This document shows, piece by piece, positions 61,764 to 64,000 of a stretch of 64,000 bases of DNA; position 1 is the stretch's first letter, and every line of letters starts with the position of its first letter. Location: contig NZ_LASZ01000008.1 of NCBI RefSeq assembly GCF_001014645.1, positions 1 through 64,000 of the forward strand, read 5' to 3'. The notes under the pieces were generated by a model. That model was not told the origin of the DNA, did not search any database, and saw nothing but the letters and a program-made list of their open reading frames with translations. Origin of the DNA: Luteimonas sp. FCS-9. Its GTDB lineage: Bacteria; Pseudomonadota; Gammaproteobacteria; Xanthomonadales; Xanthomonadaceae. The position numbers and the translations under genes are program-made.

Positions 61764-64000
61764 TCAGCCGTCGTCGTGGCCGACGGCGGCCATCCGTCGC
61801 GAGGCCGCGGCGCGCAGGGTCTCGATCTGCGCGTCGATGCCGGCGATCCATTCGTCCTTGCCCATCCTGACCGCGAGCGCGCGACGCCGCTGCGCGGCCT
61901 CGAGCGCTTCGGCGTAGCGCTGCCGATCCGCCAGCCACGACGACTGCATGCTCAGCACGCTGTTGAGGACGCCGTCGGCGAACATCGTGCCGGTCGCGGC
62001 CGCATCACGGTCGAGCGCGGTCAGCGCCGCGAACGTATCCGCGTCGTTCTCGCCGTAGCGGACCAGGTAGCTGCATTCGGCCAGCCGGACCATCATCGCG
62101 TCCTGGCTGTCGGGGCCGAACTGGCGCGCCGCGTCCCGCTTGCCGAGCGCCAGCTCGCGGGCGGCCTCGTCCTTGCGACCGGTCGACGCGAGCAGCGAGG
62201 CGTATCCGCCGCGGTGATGGGCCGAGACCTCGCCGTGGGCCGCGACGCTGCTCGCGATCGCGGCCCCGAGCGTTTCCCGGGCGCGCTCGAGGTCCGCGTC
62301 GTCGCCGGTGATGCCGGCCCTGGCCCAGTAATTGCTCGCCGTCAGGAAGCGGGCCTCGAGCGTGAACTCCTGATGCCTGCCGTAATGCCGTTCGTAGATG
62401 CGCAGCGCGCGGCCGGTACGCTCGAACGCGGCGTCCATGTCGCGCGCGTACGCGGCCAGGTGGCCCTGCGCCATGTACGCACGCGCGACCGCCGGGTGCT
62501 CGGGACCGAGCCCTTCGGCGAGGATGCGTTCGGCCAGGTCTGCGGTCGTCCGCGCGCCGGCCAGGTCGGCGTTGAGGATCTGGATGAAGGCGAGCTCGGC
62601 CAATGCCATCCCGGTCTGGGGATGGCGCTCGCCCAGCATCGCGCGGCGACGCGCGATCAGCTGGTTCGCCAGCGCCAGCGCGCGTGTTTCACGCCCGGGC
62701 TGGCGCGACGCGCGCACCGTCCGGATCAGCGATTCGCGGGCGTCGTCGGCCAGGATCGGCGCGGTCTCGTCGGTCAGTTCGATCGCCCGCAGCAGGTCGG
62801 CTTCCGACGCCTGCATGCGCATGCGCCAGCGCAGCCAGATGCCGCGCTGGGTCAGCAGCTGCGCGGTGATGTTGTCGCCGATCGACGCGGGCAGCGACCG
62901 GGCCTCCGCGATCGCCTTGTCGAGCGTCGCGAACGCCGCCTGCGAGCGTCCCTGGCCCGACTCGGCCACCGCCCGCTGTGCGAGCAGGCGCAGGTAGGCG
63001 AGGCGGTGCTGGTCGGTCAGGCGCAGCGACAGCCCCGCCAGGCCCTCCCGGACCGTGGCCTCGGCCTCGCCGTGGCGCGCGCGGAGGTTCTGGATGTGCG
63101 CCAGCGTCGCGAGGTTGAAGGCCACGGCCAGGGTGTCGTGCGCATCGACCGTGCGGCCCGCTTCGCGCGCGAGCGATTCGGCGCGGCGGTAGTCGCCCGC
63201 GACCGCCCAGCTGCGCGCGAGCACCGACAGGGCCCGCGCCCGCATGCCCGCGGTCTCCGGGCCGGCGGCCTGCCCGCGCAGTCCGCGCTCCACCGATTCG
63301 AGCAGCGCCGACTGGGTCGGCGGCATGTCGCCCAGTTCCGAGATCGCCGCCATGCCCAGCGTGGCCTCGAAGAAGCGGTCGGCCTGGCTGGCGATCGCGG
63401 CCTCCCGGCTGCCGCGCCAGGCGTGGCCGCCGAGCAACCCGATCACCGCCAGGGCCATCGCGGCGTTCGCCAGCACGAGCGCGCGGTTCGCGCCGAACGC
63501 CGCCGCCAGGCCACCGCGCTGTCCGTAACGACGCGAGCGGCCGGGCGTGCGCTGCAACCAGGCGGACAGCGCCTCGCGCATCGCCTCGACGCTGTCGTAG
63601 CGCTGCGCCGGTGCGGCGGCCACCGCACGCGACACGATGTCGTCGAGCGGGCCGCGCAACCGTCGCGCGAGCGCGGCCGTCGACCGCTCGCCGCGCGCGC
63701 GCACGCCGTCCCGGTCGAGCCGGGCGGCCAGCGACGACGGCAGGCGCGGGGGGCCGAGCGACGCGGGCGCGGCGACGGGCACCTGCCCGCACAGCAGCCG
63801 GCACAGCAGCGCGCCCAGCGCGTAGACGTCCACCCGGACGTCCTGGGGTGCGCCCGTCAGCGCCTCGGGCGCGGTGTAGCCGCTCGTCATCGCCAACCGG
63901 TGCGCCGCTGGCAGCGCGTCCGACGACACGAGCACCGACAGGCCGAAATCCAGCAGCCGGGGACGGCCCTGCGGCGTCACGAGCACGTTCGAGGGCTTGA
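61764..64000 (-). CDS. membrane Ser/Thr protein kinase with TPR-like C-terminus (partial)
   Basis: The C-terminal 745 or so residues of a PknB-type kinase; the N-terminus lies beyond the right edge. At the edge the catalytic-loop remnant KPSNVLV is seen, then the metal loop LLDFGLS, the activation segment TSGYTAPEALTG and DVYALGALLCRLLCG. After the kinase domain come one membrane helix (about 168-188, ALVLANAAMALAVIGLLGG) and some 500 residues of TPR-like repeats (HPQTGMALAELAFIQILN, HPAVARAYMAQGHLAAYA). Such kinases signal across the membrane; the ligand is unknown. Confidence 0.88.
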   Translation of the reverse strand, partial: KPSNVLVTPQGRPRLLDFGLSVLVSSDALPAAHRLAMTSGYTAPEALTGAPQDVRVDVYALGALLCRLLCGQVPVAAPASLGPPRLPSSLAARLDRDGVRARGERSTAALARRLRGPLDDIVSRAVAAAPAQRYDSVEAMREALSAWLQRTPGRSRRYGQRGGLAAAFGANRALVLANAAMALAVIGLLGGHAWRGSREAAIASQADRFFEATLGMAAISELGDMPPTQSALLESVERGLRGQAAGPETAGMRARALSVLARSWAVAGDYRRAESLAREAGRTVDAHDTLAVAFNLATLAHIQNLRARHGEAEATVREGLAGLSLRLTDQHRLAYLRLLAQRAVAESGQGRSQAAFATLDKAIAEARSLPASIGDNITAQLLTQRGIWLRWRMRMQASEADLLRAIELTDETAPILADDARESLIRTVRASRQPGRETRALALANQLIARRRAMLGERHPQTGMALAELAFIQILNADLAGARTTADLAERILAEGLGPEHPAVARAYMAQGHLAAYARDMDAAFERTGRALRIYERHYGRHQEFTLEARFLTASNYWARAGITGDDADLERARETLGAAIASSVAAHGEVSAHHRGGYASLLASTGRKDEAARELALGKRDAARQFGPDSQDAMMVRLAECSYLVRYGENDADTFAALTALDRDAAATGTMFADGVLNSVLSMQSSWLADRQRYAEALEAAQRRRALAVRMGKDEWIAGIDAQIETLRAAASRRMAAVGHDDG

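Overview
The window is high-GC gammaproteobacterial DNA, most likely from a member of the Xanthomonadaceae/Lysobacteraceae (Lysobacter/Luteimonas type). This rests on the 16S 5' end at the left edge, the gene repertoire (Mpl, Rep, PPi-type phosphofructokinase, bifunctional DedA/PAP2 protein) and a GTAGGAGCGCGC-type REP repeat family. The genus cannot be fixed from the sequence alone.

Left part (1-34.5 kb), mostly chromosomal housekeeping. An rRNA operon runs off the left edge behind two tandem promoters. It is followed by a DUF192 lipoprotein and SirB1, rubredoxin, thiE, hemL overlapping a voltage-gated K+ channel, a HAD hydrolase, and a tight DJ-1/PfpI-response regulator-histidine kinase operon. 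Next come argD, a DUF3829 lipoprotein, an SDR, a small kinase, DedA-PAP2 and a Lon-N protein. At 15.9-24.1 kb a catabolic island encodes the lower meta-cleavage pathway (tautomerase, hydratase, acylating acetaldehyde dehydrogenase, aldolase, decarboxylase), with its own MFS importer, DcaP-like porin, divergent cupin gene and IclR regulator. No ring-cleavage gene is present. Then mpl, adk, pfp, a diguanylate cyclase, mutM, tdk, rep, yceH and an e(P4)-type phosphatase.

Middle part (34.5-57 kb), a non-flagellar type III secretion locus with an accessory cluster. The leftward operon is sctV-D-(needle-like)-I-J-K-L-N-O-P. A FliO-like gene follows, then a rightward operon holding a FixL/FixJ-like two-component pair fused by overlap to sctQ-R-S-T; sctU is inverted behind a REP pair. 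SctQ has a second internal start with its own Shine-Dalgarno, and SctR carries an unusual roughly 100-residue disordered insert. No secretin (sctC) or recognisable translocon gene is in the window. At 34.8-39.8 kb lie seven uncharacterised genes: a proline-rich membrane protein, two paralogous exported proteins (DUF6683-like), two paralogous small acidic helical proteins, a paralogue of the needle-like protein and a 74-residue perfect glycine-zipper protein. A 16-bp palindrome, CTAGGG-N4-CCCTAG, precedes several of these units. At three of them it lies exactly 24 nt before a plausible -10 element, which suggests a dedicated regulon.

Right part (57-64 kb): two unknown genes next to sctU, a lipoprotein gene, plsB, and the C-terminal part of a membrane Ser/Thr kinase with TPR-like repeats that runs off the right edge.
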